Below, piece after piece: positions 22,149 to 34,730 of a stretch of 64,000 bases of DNA. The notes beneath the pieces were generated by a model that was not told where the DNA came from, ran no database searches, and saw nothing but the letters and a program-made list of their open reading frames with translations. The translations under genes were made by a program, and so were the position numbers. Position 1 is the first letter of the stretch, and every line of letters starts with the position of its first letter. Source of the DNA: Trema orientale (lineage: Eukaryota > Streptophyta > Magnoliopsida > Rosales > Cannabaceae); contig JXTC01000291.1 in assembly GCA_002914845.1 (NCBI GenBank), positions 80,774 through 144,773 on the forward strand, in the 5' to 3' direction.

Positions 22149-22405
22149 ATTGATGAGTTGAAGACTCTTCTGTAATGAGTCAGCATAGTTTGTTAGAGAG
22201 TTAGATTAGTTGCTGAGTCAATGAGAGAGTTTTTGAGTCAGCTGCTTAATACATGGAAGTAGTTTTAGCAAGTTGTCTCTTATAATACTGTTGTTCTTGT
22301 AAAGACTATATATATTGAATAAAGTTCCAGAGCTCATTTATGGAGCTTTTGCAAAATTAAATACTCAATTGTTTTTACACAAAACTGTCTATTTCTATTT
22401 TCTCA
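22149..22405 (+). repeat. 5' LTR of a Ty1/copia element
   Basis: Matches 26734-27003 along its length (ATTGATGAG, AGACTCTTCTGTAATGAG, ACTGTTGTTCTTGTAAAGAC, ACAAAACTGTCTAT) and ends TTCTCA. The opening TG is mutated to TA (TATTGATGAG). A TATATATTGAATAAAG run near 22307 holds promoter/polyadenylation-like sequence. Immediately downstream, TAGTTTCAAGAGCC is a diverged initiator-Met tRNA primer-binding site. Confidence 0.85.
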
Positions 22406-22437
22406 ACTAGTTTCAAGAGCCAGAATAAGGTTTATCC

Positions 22438-25400
22438 ATGGCGACTTCATCTTCTACCTCTGTCGATCCAACCAGCTCCTCTGTTTCACCTCGAGCTCCA
22501 CCAATGGTGATTCCAACGAATCTACCTTCTCTTTCTATTCGGCTCACTCGTACCAATTACTCTTACTAGCATTCTCAGATTCTGCCAGCTGTTCGAGCTC
22601 ATGAACTCGACAGTTTTCTTTTCGGTACTCGACCTCGACCTGAAGCTTTTCTTCCCGATCCTATTAATTCCAATCTCTCTATAAACAATCCAGAGCACAC
22701 TGCTTGGATTCGGCTCGATCAATTTCTCATGAGTTGGCTTCTCTGCTCTATTTATAAAATAATGCTTGCTCATGTGGTTCGCTTTGTCTCTGCTACTGAT
22801 CTCTGGAACAATTGTTCACTATACAATCCAAAGCTCAAATTCTTCAACTTCGGCTCATTCTTCAGTCCACAAAGAAAAGTTCAACTCCTGTGGATGAATA
22901 TGTTCTAAAGATGCGCACTCTAGCTGATGCTCTCATGGCTACTGGTCAATCACTTTCTGATGATAAACTCATACTGTATATTCTCGATGATCTTAGTGCC
23001 GAGTATGAATCTGTGATTGTTAATCTCACCTCTCATGAGAATCTCACTATTCAAGAAGTTCTGTTCATTCTTCAAAATCAAGAAATGAGGCTGGACCAGC
23101 TTAATTCTACCTTCAATCTTGAATTACAGCTCTTAAATGCTTTTGCTCACTTTGCTGCTACCAAACGTCCTAATATTGGTTTCAATCAGCCTTACTCTGG
23201 CCATCGTGGTGGTCACAACTGTGGCCATGGCAGAGGAGCTGGTCGAGGTAGTTGTGGAAATTTCGATCATCGAAACAAACTAATCTGCCAAGTTTGTGGC
23301 AAAGCTGGTCATGTTGCTGTGAAGTGTTATCATCATTTTGATCTCAGCTATATCAAGGTCCAGATTCAAGCTCCAGCTCCGATTTTCCACAGAATACAAG
23401 ATCTAAGAATCAAGCCTTCATTGTTAGTCTTGCTAGTGTTAATAGTGGTGCTTGGTACTTGGATAGTGGGGCTACTAATCATATGATTACAGATGGTAAA
23501 AACTTGACTTCACGTACTGACTACAATGGCAAAGAGAAACTAGTGGTTAGTAATGGTTCTTAATTACCTATTATGCATATTGGCTCCACTTGTTTCAATT
23601 CTTTTGCTTCAAATCATCACAAGCCATTTTACTTACAAAATATTCTGCATGTTCGTCAAATTACAAAGAATCTCGTTAGTATATTTTAATTCACTCATGA
23701 TAATAATGTGACTGTGGAATTTACCTCTAATTCTTGCTTTGTTAAAGACAAAGCTATGAGGAGAACATTTCTGTAGGGAACGCTTAAGCATGGCCTCTAT
23801 CAGCTGGATTTATCTGGATTCTCAACACATTGTCCCTCTTCTATGTTAGCTAGTTGTAATAAGTGTTAGCTAGTTGTAATAAAACTCTTGGTACATTCTA
23901 ATATCCTCGGTTATATCTGTGTAATTCTGATTCCGTTTGTCAGTCTTTTAGTTAAGACTCAAATGTCTCAAATAATCATGTACATAAATCAGACTTTGTT
24001 TGGCATCATCGCTTTAGTCACCCTAGTTGTACTATCTTGAATAAAGTTCCCAAGTCTATGAATGTGTCTGGTGTAAAATTTGATATTCATTTTTGTGATG
24101 CTTGTCAATATAGTAAATTGCATTAGTTTATTTTTTCTTCTTCACTAGTCTATTGGAACTTGTGCACTCTGATATCTAAGGTCCATCCCCATATCTCTCC
24201 ATTGAAGGATTTCGATATTATATCCTCTTTGTTGATGATTTCAGAAAGTATTCTTAGATTTATCCTATGAAAAATAAATCTGAGGCTAAAGACATTTTTG
24301 TTCAATTCCAAATTCAAGTAGAGACAATTTGACACTAAAATTTAATGTTTGCAAACGGGCTAGGGAGGGGAATATAGGACTTTACTACCTATTTTTAAAA
24401 AACTAGGAATCATGTTTAAGCACCTGTGTCCTCATGTCCATCAACAACAAGGTAGAGTTGAACGAAAACATAGAATTGTTATTGAAATGAGTCTTACTTT
24501 GTCAGCTCAAGCTAAGATGCTCTTTAAATTTTGGTGAGATACAAGTGTTTCTGTTGTCTATCTTATAAATAGACTACCAAGTTTAGTTACTCCTCATCAT
24601 GTATCTCCTTTTGAATGTCTTTTTCATATCAAACTAGATTACAAGTTTCTAAAAATATTTGGTTGTTCTTGTGTTCCTTTTCTTCGACCCTATAATCATC
24701 ACAAATTTGATTTTAAAATCTCTAAGTGTTTGTTTATGGGTTACAGTCCTTTACATAAGGGCTATAGGTGTCTTATATCCCTCAGGTAGAGTCTATATTA
24801 CTCGTAGTGTCACTTTTAATGAAGAAGAGTTTCCTTATTTAACTCTTTTTCAACATACTAACACACCACATCTGTCATTTGCTCACAACTATTCTCAAGT
24901 TCCATTCTCTCTGCCTTGTGTTACAGACACATCTTTAAGTCACTCCTCATCTCGTGTTGAGTCTTCATCCTCTAGTCGTAGTTCTGTTAAATCTATATCA
25001 TCTTTTCCTGTTTCTCCACCAGTTGATATACTACTCTACACTTTGGATACTAGACCTATCACAATGAGTGAAAATATCTCTAATGAGGATATTCCTCAAC
25101 TAGTTATTGCCCCATCTCATCCAATGATAACCAGATCTAAATTTGGTATCTATAAGCCAAAAGTTTTGGTTGTTCATCAAGCTGGTCCTGATGTTATTCC
25201 CGAACTAACTTCAGCAAAAAAAAGCTCTACTTTATTCTCATTGGCAATCAATCATGAATGATGAATATCAGGCACTTAATACTTACTCTTATTCCATTCT
25301 TATCTGATATGCATGTGGTTCAATACAAGTGGATTTTTTTGCACCAAGTACAAGGCTGATGGTTCTTTAGACAAGTTTAAAGCTCATCTTTTTTCGAAGG

Positions 25401-26700
25401 GATTTCAACAAACCCCTAGTTTGGACTTTTCTGAAGCTTTTAGTCTTGTAGTAAAAGCTTCTACTATTCGTATTATGTTTACATTGGCAGTAACTCATGG
25501 TTGGGATATTCAACAAATAGATATCAATAATGCTTTCCTTAATGGAGATCTACAAGAAACAGTGTTTATGGTGCAACTTGAAGGTTTTATTAATTCATCA
25601 AAACCAACACATGTTTGTTAACTAAAAAAGGTTCTTTATGGTCTTAAATAAGCACCAAGAGCTTGGTTTGATAAGTTGAAGTGTGCCATGCTTCAGTGAG
25701 GTTTTAACAATTCAGTCTCAGACAATTCCTTGTTTTTTTGTTACAAACAAAGTCATCCCATCTTACTCTTATTTTATGTTGATGATATTCTAATTACTGG
25801 AGCTGACTCTGCTCTAATCAAAAGCTTAATTTCAGATCTTACTGCTCAGTTTGCTTTAATAACTCTGGGTTCAGTCAACTAAAATTTAGGCTTTGAGGCC
25901 TTAAGAACTGATTCTGGTCTTCATCTCAGCCAATCAAAGTGTTTGTGGGATTTGTTGAAGAAAACAAATATGACTAAAGTTAAGCCTTGTTCTACGCCTA
26001 TGTGTCTTGGTCAAAAGTTATATTTACAAGACAGCCATTTGATCAATCCTCCTTATATATAAGTACAATTGGTACTCTACAATATCTTACTTTGACATGA
26101 CCAGATATAGCATTTTCTTTCAACAAACTTAGTTAGTTTCTCTAATCTCCAACTGTAAATCATTGGACTGTTTGCAAGAGATTACTAAGATATCTTAAAG
26201 GTACTGCTGATATGAGTCTTATGTTTAAGCCAGCTACTCGTTTTGCCTTAGAAGGTTTTTCTGATGATGATAAGGGCTAGCAATCTAGATGATCATCGTT
26301 CAACTACTGGTTTTTGTGTTTACCTTGGTGAAAATCTGATTACTTGGGCCTCTCGTAAGTAGAAGGTGGTGGCTCATTCTAGTACTGAATCAGAATATAG
26401 AGCCTTGGTAGCTTTAGCTATTGAAATAATTTGGTTGTAATCTTTGCTACATGAGTTACATATTCCATTGGAAGCCTCTCCTATTCTTTGGTGTGATAAT
26501 CAAGGAGCTCAATCTCTTGCCAATAATCCAGTATTTCATTCTAAAACCAAACATATTGAGTTAAACGTGCATTTCATCAGAGAAAAGATCTTGACCAAGT
26601 AGCTTGAAGTCTGATATATTCCAACTAATGAATAACCAGCAGATATCTTTACAAAATTTGTCTCTCTGTCTCAGTTTCAGTATCTTGGAAACAAATTTAC
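22438..26700 (+). pseudogene. Degenerate Ty1/copia gag-pol polyprotein
   Basis: The order is Gag, protease, integrase, reverse transcriptase, RNase H, as in Ty1/copia. ATG at 22438 opens Gag. The segment 22812-23486 encodes the Gag core and a CX2CX4HX4C zinc knuckle (CQVCGKAGHVAVKC). A protease DSG lies near 23462, the integrase HSD near 24160 and a GRVERKHR block near 24455. Reverse transcriptase DINNAFLNGDL is near 25520 and YVDDILITG near 25775. RNase H TESEYRAL and TKHIELNVHF are near 26385 and 26550. Many in-frame stops (for example near 22567, 23562, 24176, 25618, 25648, 25697) and frameshifts scatter through it, so it cannot make the enzyme. The orientation is opposite to the CslG genes. 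Confidence 0.9.
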
Positions 26701-26733
26701 TTTGAGTGATTCAAAGTACAGCTTGAGAGTGGC

Positions 26734-27003
26734 TGTTGATGAGTCTATTGAAGACTCTTCTGTAATGAGTTAGCATAGTTTGTTAGAGAATTAGATTAGT
26801 TGCTGAGTCAGTGCTGAGTCAGTGAGTAAGCTTTTGAGTCAGCTGATCAATACATGGAGGTAGTTTTAGCAAGTTGTGTTCTGTTACAATACTGTTGTTC
26901 TTGTAAAGACTATAAATATTCAATAAAATTCCAAAGCTCATTTATTTTACACAATTAAACACTTAATTGCTTTTACACAAAACTGTCTATTTTCATTTTC
27001 TCA
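26734..27003 (+). repeat. 3' LTR of the Ty1/copia element
   Basis: Begins TGTTGATGAG and ends TTCTCA, preceded by a purine-rich GCTTGAGAGTGG tract. It is longer than the 5' LTR, partly through a duplicated GCTGAGTCAGT (near 26800-26825). Visible substitutions and small indels against the 5' LTR indicate an old insertion. Confidence 0.85.
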
Positions 27004-27118
27004 CCTGATACAATACCCTTAAAAGTTAAATTTAACCTTTCATTGGATTGGACCATGTGCTAAATCCATTGGATCTAAAATGATGCCCACTTATGGTATT
27101 GGAATTATAAGTTTTTTA

Positions 27119-27278
27119 AAGTATATTACACATAAAACTCACACACATTGACATGATATGGGTGGTTAAACAACCTATGTTTTCTCCAAAATAGGACCAC
27201 ACTATATACATGGGTAGTTAAAATATGTGCCATGTCAATGTGTGTGAATTTGGTATGTTATTTATTTGTCCCTATCAT
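27119..27278. mobile_element. Small MITE downstream of CslG copy B
   Basis: The left arm CACACACATTGACATG is inverted at about 27232-27247 (CATGTCAATGTGTGTG), with outer parts ATAAAACT and AATTTGG. About 160 bp. No target duplication was resolved. Confidence 0.5.
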
Positions 27279-27388
27279 TATTCTTACTATATAAGTGTAC
27301 TAAAAGAGAGAGATATTAAAACCTTGACGTACTAATAATAAAACTCAATTAAAAACTAATTGCTAATTGTGAGGAGATAGTAATGGCA

Positions 27389-27482
27389 ACATTCCCTACT
27401 GCTTTAACTTTATAGTTTAGTTTAATCAAATTGAAACATTCCCTACTGCTTTAACTTTATAGTTTAGTTTAATCAATTTGAG
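27389..27482. repeat. 47-bp tandem duplication
   Basis: The unit beginning ACATTCCCTACTGCTTTAAC is repeated at 27389-27435 and 27436-27482 with one or two differences. Confidence 0.85.
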
Positions 27483-27675
27483 ACTAATCATTCAACTTCA
27501 TCGTACGATAAAATTTGAAAAATATTCATCTAGCCTTGGGTAACCTTTTGGATTCATACATATCTCGTTAATGACATCCTGCTATCTTCGCATGTATGTA
27601 TATATACAATCCAATCAATATCAAGTACCATAACTAGTTGATGTTTTAATATACTTAGGCTTGGTAACATTTCCC

Positions 27676-30600
27676 TTAAGCGCCAATATTTGAGTTTTTC
27701 AAAGTAACAAAAGTTATCACGAAGAGAGAAGAGGCTAAACACATTGAGAGCAAAGTGGTTTTTGTAGGAATTCCTCCTTTATTACTCCTGAAAAACATTG
27801 CTCCATAAACGGGCTTGCAGTTCACCACGGCAAAGGCTGCTATAATAATTTGCATTAAAAGCTCCTCAAAGGCACTTTTGCCACCCAACAGCACTAGTGA
27901 AAGCCCCCAAATGAGCGCAACCAAATTGGTTATTGCCGCCATTGTTAATGTTACGAACATGGGCGAATGGACTCCAAACTCGAAGACCCCTTGTTCATAT
28001 CGTTTGCTCTGTTCGTCTTCAAGGACTTTGTTCGTTACATTGAAACCGAGGGTGGAAATGCCTAAAGATTTCAAAAAGTATTCAATTGAACCAAATAGAA
28101 AACAGGAGAGGCTCCTTATCAACCACATTCTTTGATCATTCCACCACTTTTGGAGTGTTCCTCCTCCTACGATAAAGTCTAAGAGGTCTTGACCATAGGC
28201 TCCGAGGAAAAGAAATAGATATAAGATAAACCATGGTTCTGAAACCTGCAAAATTAGGTGATGTTTAAAAGTAATTAAGTTAAATTTAATAATGTTATAA
28301 TTTTAAAAAACATCACTCAACATAGATGAAAGATATAGTACGGAAAGGAAGGTCAAATATCAATATCATTAGTGATTACAATTGCTCATTTACAATCAAT
28401 TACAAATTCATTTGTCAATTACGTGATTGAGACAATTTTACGTGACAATTTTGTAAATGATTGAAAAAACTAATAATGGCGATCTTTTTCTTTAAGCCAC
28501 TCAAGCAATAAAAGTCATAGGACAATGACTCCAGAAATTTAGAGAATATCATTGTAACATTGGATTAGTAACTCTATGGGTCCACAAACTACATATTAGT
28601 TTTATTTTGGTCCTTAAACTTTAAAATTATATCAATTTAGTCTTTAAACTATTTAAAATATTCTATTTTAATCTTTTTTTGTTGTATATTATGTTATATT
28701 CTTAACAAAATGAGCATATAAAATACATATGCTATTCTCTCTCTTTCTCTCTCTCTTTTTTTAAATCTCGTATGCACAAGCGTAGGCAAACATTGTAATT
28801 AAAGAGATGTAGATATATGATTGTTTGAGTACAAATCAGTTGCGCGTTTGACAAAAATACATTTTAGAATTATCTGAAACGTGATATTTTATTGAAAACA
28901 ATAAAACAGAAGGGCAAGTGTATCTTACATGTTCCTTTTGTTAATAATCAAACATAATATATGGTAAAAATAATTAAAATGAAATATTTTTAATATTTTA
29001 AGAACCAAATGATAAAATTTAAAATTTAGGACCAAAGTGAGATTTTTTTTAATAATTCATTAATATTATTTGTTGTAACTTCTGCTAAAATTACTAGAAG
29101 AATGTTATGCTACACTGGCTGCTTGCATATATTTTTGTAACTGTTGCTAAATTACTAGAAGAGTGTGAGCTAAAATGAAGGTATCACACTCGCCCAGAAA
29201 AAGTGAGATATGGATTATGATAGAATTTTTGGAAAATGATTCAAGGCACATTACCTTTGGAAAGATGGCAACTCCATTGAGGAGAGCTAGTTGAGGTAGA
29301 AAGGCATATATTGCAACCGGAATCGACCAAATGGGCCAAAATGCATAATGACTATAAGCCAAGCCCATGAGAAGACCCATACAACGGCAGCCGAAAGTTA
29401 AGGGACAGTATTTGGAGAAAACCACCTCAAGGAGGCCTATTGCCCATCGCTTGTTCTGGTTGAGCACATCAACAAGGCTGATCGGGGCATCTCCATAAAA
29501 TGCTGCCCTATCTGGATCACAGAAAAGTCCCCTCCATCCCTCACATTGTAGACGATAACCCGTAAAGAAGTCCTCCACTAGTGATCCATATCTTACACCT
29601 ACCTGTACATTTTCATTACAACTCTCAACATTTGCCATATTATTTAGAATAATGCTATTCATAAATAGCATTGTCCACACCATATGCTGTGAAAATTGCT
29701 ATATACTATAATAGTAGTCGGCATTAAAAAGGAATTAGACATGTGGGACCCATCTTATGTTTTCCATTTTAATTCGGTTTTTGATTTCTCGTATAAACTC
29801 ACTTCTACCATCGTATGAAAACAGAACCAAACGCTTGTGATGCTAGCACAACTGGTAACCTTTCAGTATTTTTGAAAAAAATAGTAAGAAAGAGCTATGA
29901 CAAAGGACATGAAAACTTTTTCGAAATTCCTTGAGTTTGATTAAACAAAAGAGAACAACTATGCATTATCATCACATATGTGACAAAATAAAACAAGACA
30001 ATCCACATGAAGGGAAAAAGAAAAAGGGAAGTCAAGACCAATTAGGTGGCGGCATAAATTATGTGGTAGCGTTCATATTTTGCCACGTGAGTGATGATTC
30101 GCATCAACCCTAGTAATAAGTGGAATTAAAAGATGATAGTAACAATTAATGTACTAACCTCATAGCCCCATTGGGACCGGTTCTCGTAATTGCAACCGGC
30201 AACACGGTGTGCCAAATCCAGTACTTCTCGAGACTGGATAGGCTTGTCCACAACATTATCTGGGCCTAGTTCAACCATCTCGGTTGGCACTACCTTTGAT
30301 GGGCCTCCAAAGAAAGCCCGTCTTCTGAAAAAGCATCCAGTTCCTACATAATTTGGGCCTGAAAGCCCATCCATCCCAATTGCGTTGATCTTGAACAATC
30401 GCTTGAGCTCACAACCGTAGATGTCATTCTTGTTGATGCCATGAAATCGTTGAGGAAACTGAATGTAACCAACTTGGGATTCAACTTCAGGGTCTGAAAA
30501 GTAGCAAAGAACTCGGAGAGGGGTTTGGGGATCATTTGAGTACGTGTCACAGTCCAGCGTGAGGATTATGGGGGCATTTGTCATGCTGGCCGATACCCGA

Positions 30601-33470
30601 ATCTTAAAAAACAAAAAGAAAAAACAAAAGAAGGCGTTTTAAGTTTTAACGAACAAAAATATTTCGTATCCCAACCAAAAAAAAAAAAAAACTAACGTGT
30701 CAATTATTTATTAGTGACAATTGTGAGAATTTGATTATTGGGTTCTATTAAATTAGTTGATAATGAAAGCATTAATTATCGTCGCCAAATGAGAATCAAA
30801 CATGTGAGTAGTGTTTAATCTCAAACAGTCTTTGACTACAGAAATTGGAAAGTAAATATTTGAGAAGCGTTTTTATGGAAGCTTACTAGGACATTAAGGG
30901 CACCAGCTTTGAAATGATGGGCCGAAGTCCTGCTCTTCTCTCTAGAGACGTATATGAGGTTTGGCATTACATGACCCGTGATGTCTTTATCTTTGCTGTT
31001 ATCCAATATAACCTGCTAATTCATACAGTATGTTCATGTAAATATAATGAAAAGTTAAACTAAAATCACTTTAATCATATAGTAACATAGAAATTGTAAC
31101 TTTTATTTTTCTTCTAGCTAATGTTTGAAAAAATAAGATTATAATGTGCAATACGTTAGAGAAAAATTATTCTAATACTGTCACATATATCTTAATTATC
31201 TATTGAGGTGGGATTATAATGGATCCGTGTGAGTCTCGTCGCAATTGAAGACTAATATATCTAGTAGAAACACTATTCAATATATTAAAGAATTAATTAT
31301 TTATGTATATTATGACCTGGATGACAGTGGGATGATCTTGGCGCGTAAACCTATCTGTCCATTTGCTGAAAGCTTGGCGTTCTTCTTGTCCGGTGATGTA
31401 CTCGTCACCAACTTTCCCTCTTTCAACCACGTTTTCTACTTTTACTTTCATGCTTTCGTACAAAGTCTGCACCATATATACGTATATATGTATGTATTTG
31501 TTGAGAATAATATTATGGATATTTATTGATTAATTTAATCTACTTTATTGGCACATTGGTTACTTAACTCATCCCAAACATACAAACGGCCGGAACTTGT
31601 GCAAAAATTAAAATTGGAGGAGAGAAATTGATATAATTAAAAAGTAGTATGCTAAATATCCTCGCATTTTTTCCCATATTCATAACTTGAATTTCTTGAC
31701 ATTTTTTCACAAAATTAATACTTGATTAATGCTGTGACTTTTTTCCCTAAAATTTACATATGTGAGCCCCATATCTCTATTAGAGAGTTAATATTAAATG
31801 ATTGAAAATTTGAAACAATCGTTTTTGAGATTTTGTCATTTTAAAAGAAAGAACTTTTTATTAGAAGAGAGCATTTAATTTTAGTTGGCGGGGAGTAGTT
31901 GGACTCTTGGAGCAATACAATAATGGAAATATATTTAAGTTGTAAATCATTAGAAACGTCCACAAAAAGTTGAACGTCCCAATAAAAGTGATAAGAAAAT
32001 ATTCCAACGTGATAGCGCAAGTTTTGTTGTCGTTACTTGTAAGTGGTTGCCATAGTTTTCCATTTGCACCGGTCATTGACTGCCAGAATTAGCTATATGA
32101 AATCTTCTACACTTTCTCACATGTATTTTTCTTTAACATATAATCCTCACTTTTTGCAGCTAGCTAGGTAGTATTCACTATTCAGTACATTCATATATTT
32201 CATTTTTTTTAACAATTTTAAAGAGTGAGAATTTAAACCCAGAATCCCTCTTACTGGGGGGAAAAAAATAGTACTATTACGTTGGAACCACAGACATTTG
32301 ACTCTTTCTTAAACAAAATGATTATATCATATAAGCTAGTATAGATATTATTTATTATGTACGGCTCACGAGCTCTGCACTAGTCACTACAAAGTGTTGT
32401 ATTGTTCCAAACTTTGTAATCATGTGCCATGTATACTGGTACTACTGCTTGTTCGGTACTATTTTATTTTATTTTAATCATAAAGACATAGTAATTATAT
32501 TTTCTTGAAGACAATATCACTAATTTTAGTTCCAATAAATAAATAAATCAGCTTCTAAATTAAAAGCATACAGCACAAATTTTAACTATTTCTATTTCTA
32601 TGATTAGAAAACCGTTGAAACTAGTCTACATAGATATTTAGAAGGGGGAAGAAAATGAAAACATTGCAACGTTGATGAATAAATATCTTCAATATAAATG
32701 ATAGTTACGCCAAGCTAATATATGCATCCACAAAAATATTTACTCTTTGAAAGACTGATTATTTATTTTAAAAAATTAGAACTAACTAGGAAAGACGAAG
32801 ATTATAATTGTATGGTATATTGTTTAACATTTCATATTACCTTAATCCTCTGAGTCTCTGAACAGCAAGAATGATTGGCAGAAAAATACACCTCTGGACT
32901 CCTCTCAACGACGTCGTTTTTCCTACAAAACGGCAACCAGTGGACGGCAAACTTAGCAGCTTCCATGAAAGCGAAGAGAGTCAAAGCTGAGCCGCCATCG
33001 TCCGAAACATAAACCGAAACCTTCTCCGCTGGATAGTCGAAAGCCATAACCGAGAGCGCCGTGTTCACCACGTTCATCGGCGGCTCCTTGTACGGATCCG
33101 CCGTACATATGAACACATCAATCGCCGGAAAATCCTCAGATTTCTTCTCCTTACTCTCGAGATGCTCCGGAAACTCCTTGCGGTAGAGCGGACGCATCCG
33201 AAACGACTGCGTTGTGGCCCAAATGAAGGCCAAAACGACGTCGGATATGAGCAAGGCTGTGGAAATGAATAAGGAGGAGATCTTGGTGGTGGTGGAGTCG
33301 TACTGGAAGAGGAGTGATGCTAGGGTTACAGCGTGGTGATAGAGTAGTGTCAACAACGCGGAGGCGTAAACCGCCGCGAAGATTCGATTAGAGATGGCCA
33401 GACGGGAGATCTCCGCCGTGTGGAGTGGGGGAGCTCCGGAAGCGCTCGAACGACGTCGTTGAGCATCCAT
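27676..33470 (-). CDS. CslG: Cellulose synthase-like protein, CslG type (copy B), six exons, 755 aa
   Basis: Exons on the minus strand are 33470-32841, 31466-31317, 31012-30887, 30602-30159, 29602-29255 and 28245-27676, all with GT-AG, phase-0 introns of 1374, 304, 284, 556 and 1009 nt. The 755-codon frame is open. Motifs are DDG 157-159, DCD 319-321, VED 459-461 and QNKRW 499-503, followed by the family-typical GLLEV and a PLTFG. Two N-terminal membrane helices and a C-terminal cluster of about six match the CesA/Csl fold. It is the tandem paralogue of copy A: exon 3 differs at 2 of 42 residues and exon 2 at 8 of 50. The C-terminus is five residues longer than in A (SNIGA). The known family role is UDP-sugar-dependent glycosyl transfer at an endomembrane; the acceptor cannot be read from sequence. 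The compact introns and conserved residues make B the better candidate for the ancestral function. Confidence 0.92.
28575..29085. mobile_element. Probable MITE in intron 5 of CslG copy B
   Basis: TTTTGGTCCTTAAACTTTAA near 28610 pairs with the inverse of TTTAGGACCAAAGTGAG near 29028, as diverged inverted arms. The interior is non-coding. It is the only clear insertion in copy B and partly explains why intron 5 is longer in B than in A. Confidence 0.45.
31467..32840 (-). other. CslG copy B intron 1
   Basis: A GT-AG intron of 1374 nt without recognisable transposons. The homologous A intron is 3857 nt. Confidence 0.8.
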
Positions 33471-33615
33471 TTTTTTTTTTTTTGAACTTTTGCTAGTTTT
33501 TTGTGTCTAGGCTTAGCAAAGAAGTTGTTTGGACAGTAGTACTACCATATAATAAGCGGTCTTATTAAGTAGGGATTGATTTTTCTAAGCGTGCCAGAGG
33601 ATTGCTCACGTGTGG
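33471..33615 (-). promoter_or_regulatory. Core promoter of CslG copy B
   Basis: A TATA-like TTATTATATGG lies at 33555-33545 (minus strand), about 75-85 nt before the ATG, next to the same GGACAGTAGTACTA block found before copy A. A palindromic G-box CACGTG is at 33607-33612. Thirteen consecutive A residues (minus strand, 33483-33471) abut the start codon, which copy A lacks. The homology of about 100 bp to the copy A promoter shows that it was duplicated with the gene. Confidence 0.55.
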
Positions 33616-34343
33616 ACATCATATGTTGTTCACTTGTTTGTCAGCTGTTGATCGTTAAATATATATAATCTATATCATCTGTTTAATTATGTAGGCTGAT
33701 TTATTTATTTTTTTTTTTTTGGAAAGGAAAATACTTTCATTAATAATAAAAAGATAGTATAATACCAATAAATGGGTTTCTGATATGAAAAAGATAGTAT
33801 AATACCAATAAATGGGTTTCTGATTATATATCAGACAACCATAATCAACTGATAAAAGTTCTCGGAGGAAAATTGCACACTGGAATCTTGACGAAATCGA
33901 CCCATGAAGAGGGGATTAATGCAGATCACTATTGTTATGTGCTTCAATAAAGCTCTACGCTTCAGTGATTAGCTTGTTACAACCCTCCATTCAATATTCA
34001 TTATTGCTGTCTCTTGCTTCTCATAAAAAAATATAGGAGGACAAATACTACCTTACACATACTCTAAATCTGGGGAGATCTGGGAGGTTTGATCTAGATC
34101 TAGGTGAACTAAAATAACAAAAATAAAAACATACACAATAAACCACCACAGATCTAGATCTGGGAGGTACCAAGACCACCCTAGATCTAAAACTAGGAGG
34201 AAGACTACATTCTCACGTGAGAGAATTATTTAACAATAATACTGAAAATAAAAAAGAAAATTGTAAAAAACCTATACCGGAGAGAAATGAAACCCCCCCT
34301 CCCTTCCAGCATAGGAGGCACCTATGAAGGAAGCTTGAAGGAG
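33616..34343. other. Upstream region of CslG copy B
   Basis: No gene is supported. It holds a tandem duplication of about 36 bp with period 40 (33748-33824, AAAGATAGTATAATACCAAT in each copy). It also has an unusual cluster of AGATCT/TCTAGATC palindromes with CTGGGAGGT at 34070-34200 that may be part of a degraded mobile element. Confidence 0.5.
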
Positions 34344-34612
34344 CTACGAAGGGGTTACGACGCTGTTGCAGACTGTGGAGGAGAAGAGAGGGAGCAGGTG
34401 AGAGCTCCTCTCTCTTCCATCTCTCTCTAGTTGATTTAATATTTTATTTGGCTCATCGTTTTTTTTTTTTGTTTTCCCGTTGAGTGCTATTTGGCTCTTC
34501 AGCTTATGTAAATCTATTAAGAGATGCTTCACATCAACATACTCAACAGTTATAGCAGCCAATGATTTATGGCTTAGAGCATCAGCAACCACATTGGCTT
34601 TTCCTAGATGTT
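34344..34612 (-). pseudogene. Ty3/gypsy pol fragment (end of RNase H)
   Basis: Minus-strand translation from about 34610 gives LGKANVVADALSHKSLA followed by KHLLIDLHKLKSQIA, the conserved end of the RNase H domain of Ty3/gypsy polyproteins (consensus PGKANVVADALSRK). Only about 50 residues survive, then the similarity stops. No reverse transcriptase or integrase is adjacent. Confidence 0.75.
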
Positions 34613-34730
34613 AGATTCAGCTTAATCGTGTAATGTCAATTTTGTGCATTCTAATAATTAGGCATTGATACTTTGTTTACATTATTAATTGGAGTCTAAC
34701 TGACCTCTTTTTATATTTAATGATTGGTTA

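Larger units (their letters stand above)
22149..27003 (+). mobile_element. Ty1/copia LTR retrotransposon, degenerate
   Basis: A 4.85-kb unit bounded by the two LTRs lies between the copy A promoter and the 3' end of copy B. A clean 5-bp target duplication was not found (left flank GGATGC, right flank CCTGAT), consistent with age. Confidence 0.85.

Noticed and set aside
24659..25261. 200-residue frame that might look like a separate gene
   Set aside because: It is the integrase C-terminal/linker part of the degenerate copia polyprotein, continuous in sense with the flanking Gag-Pol remnants.
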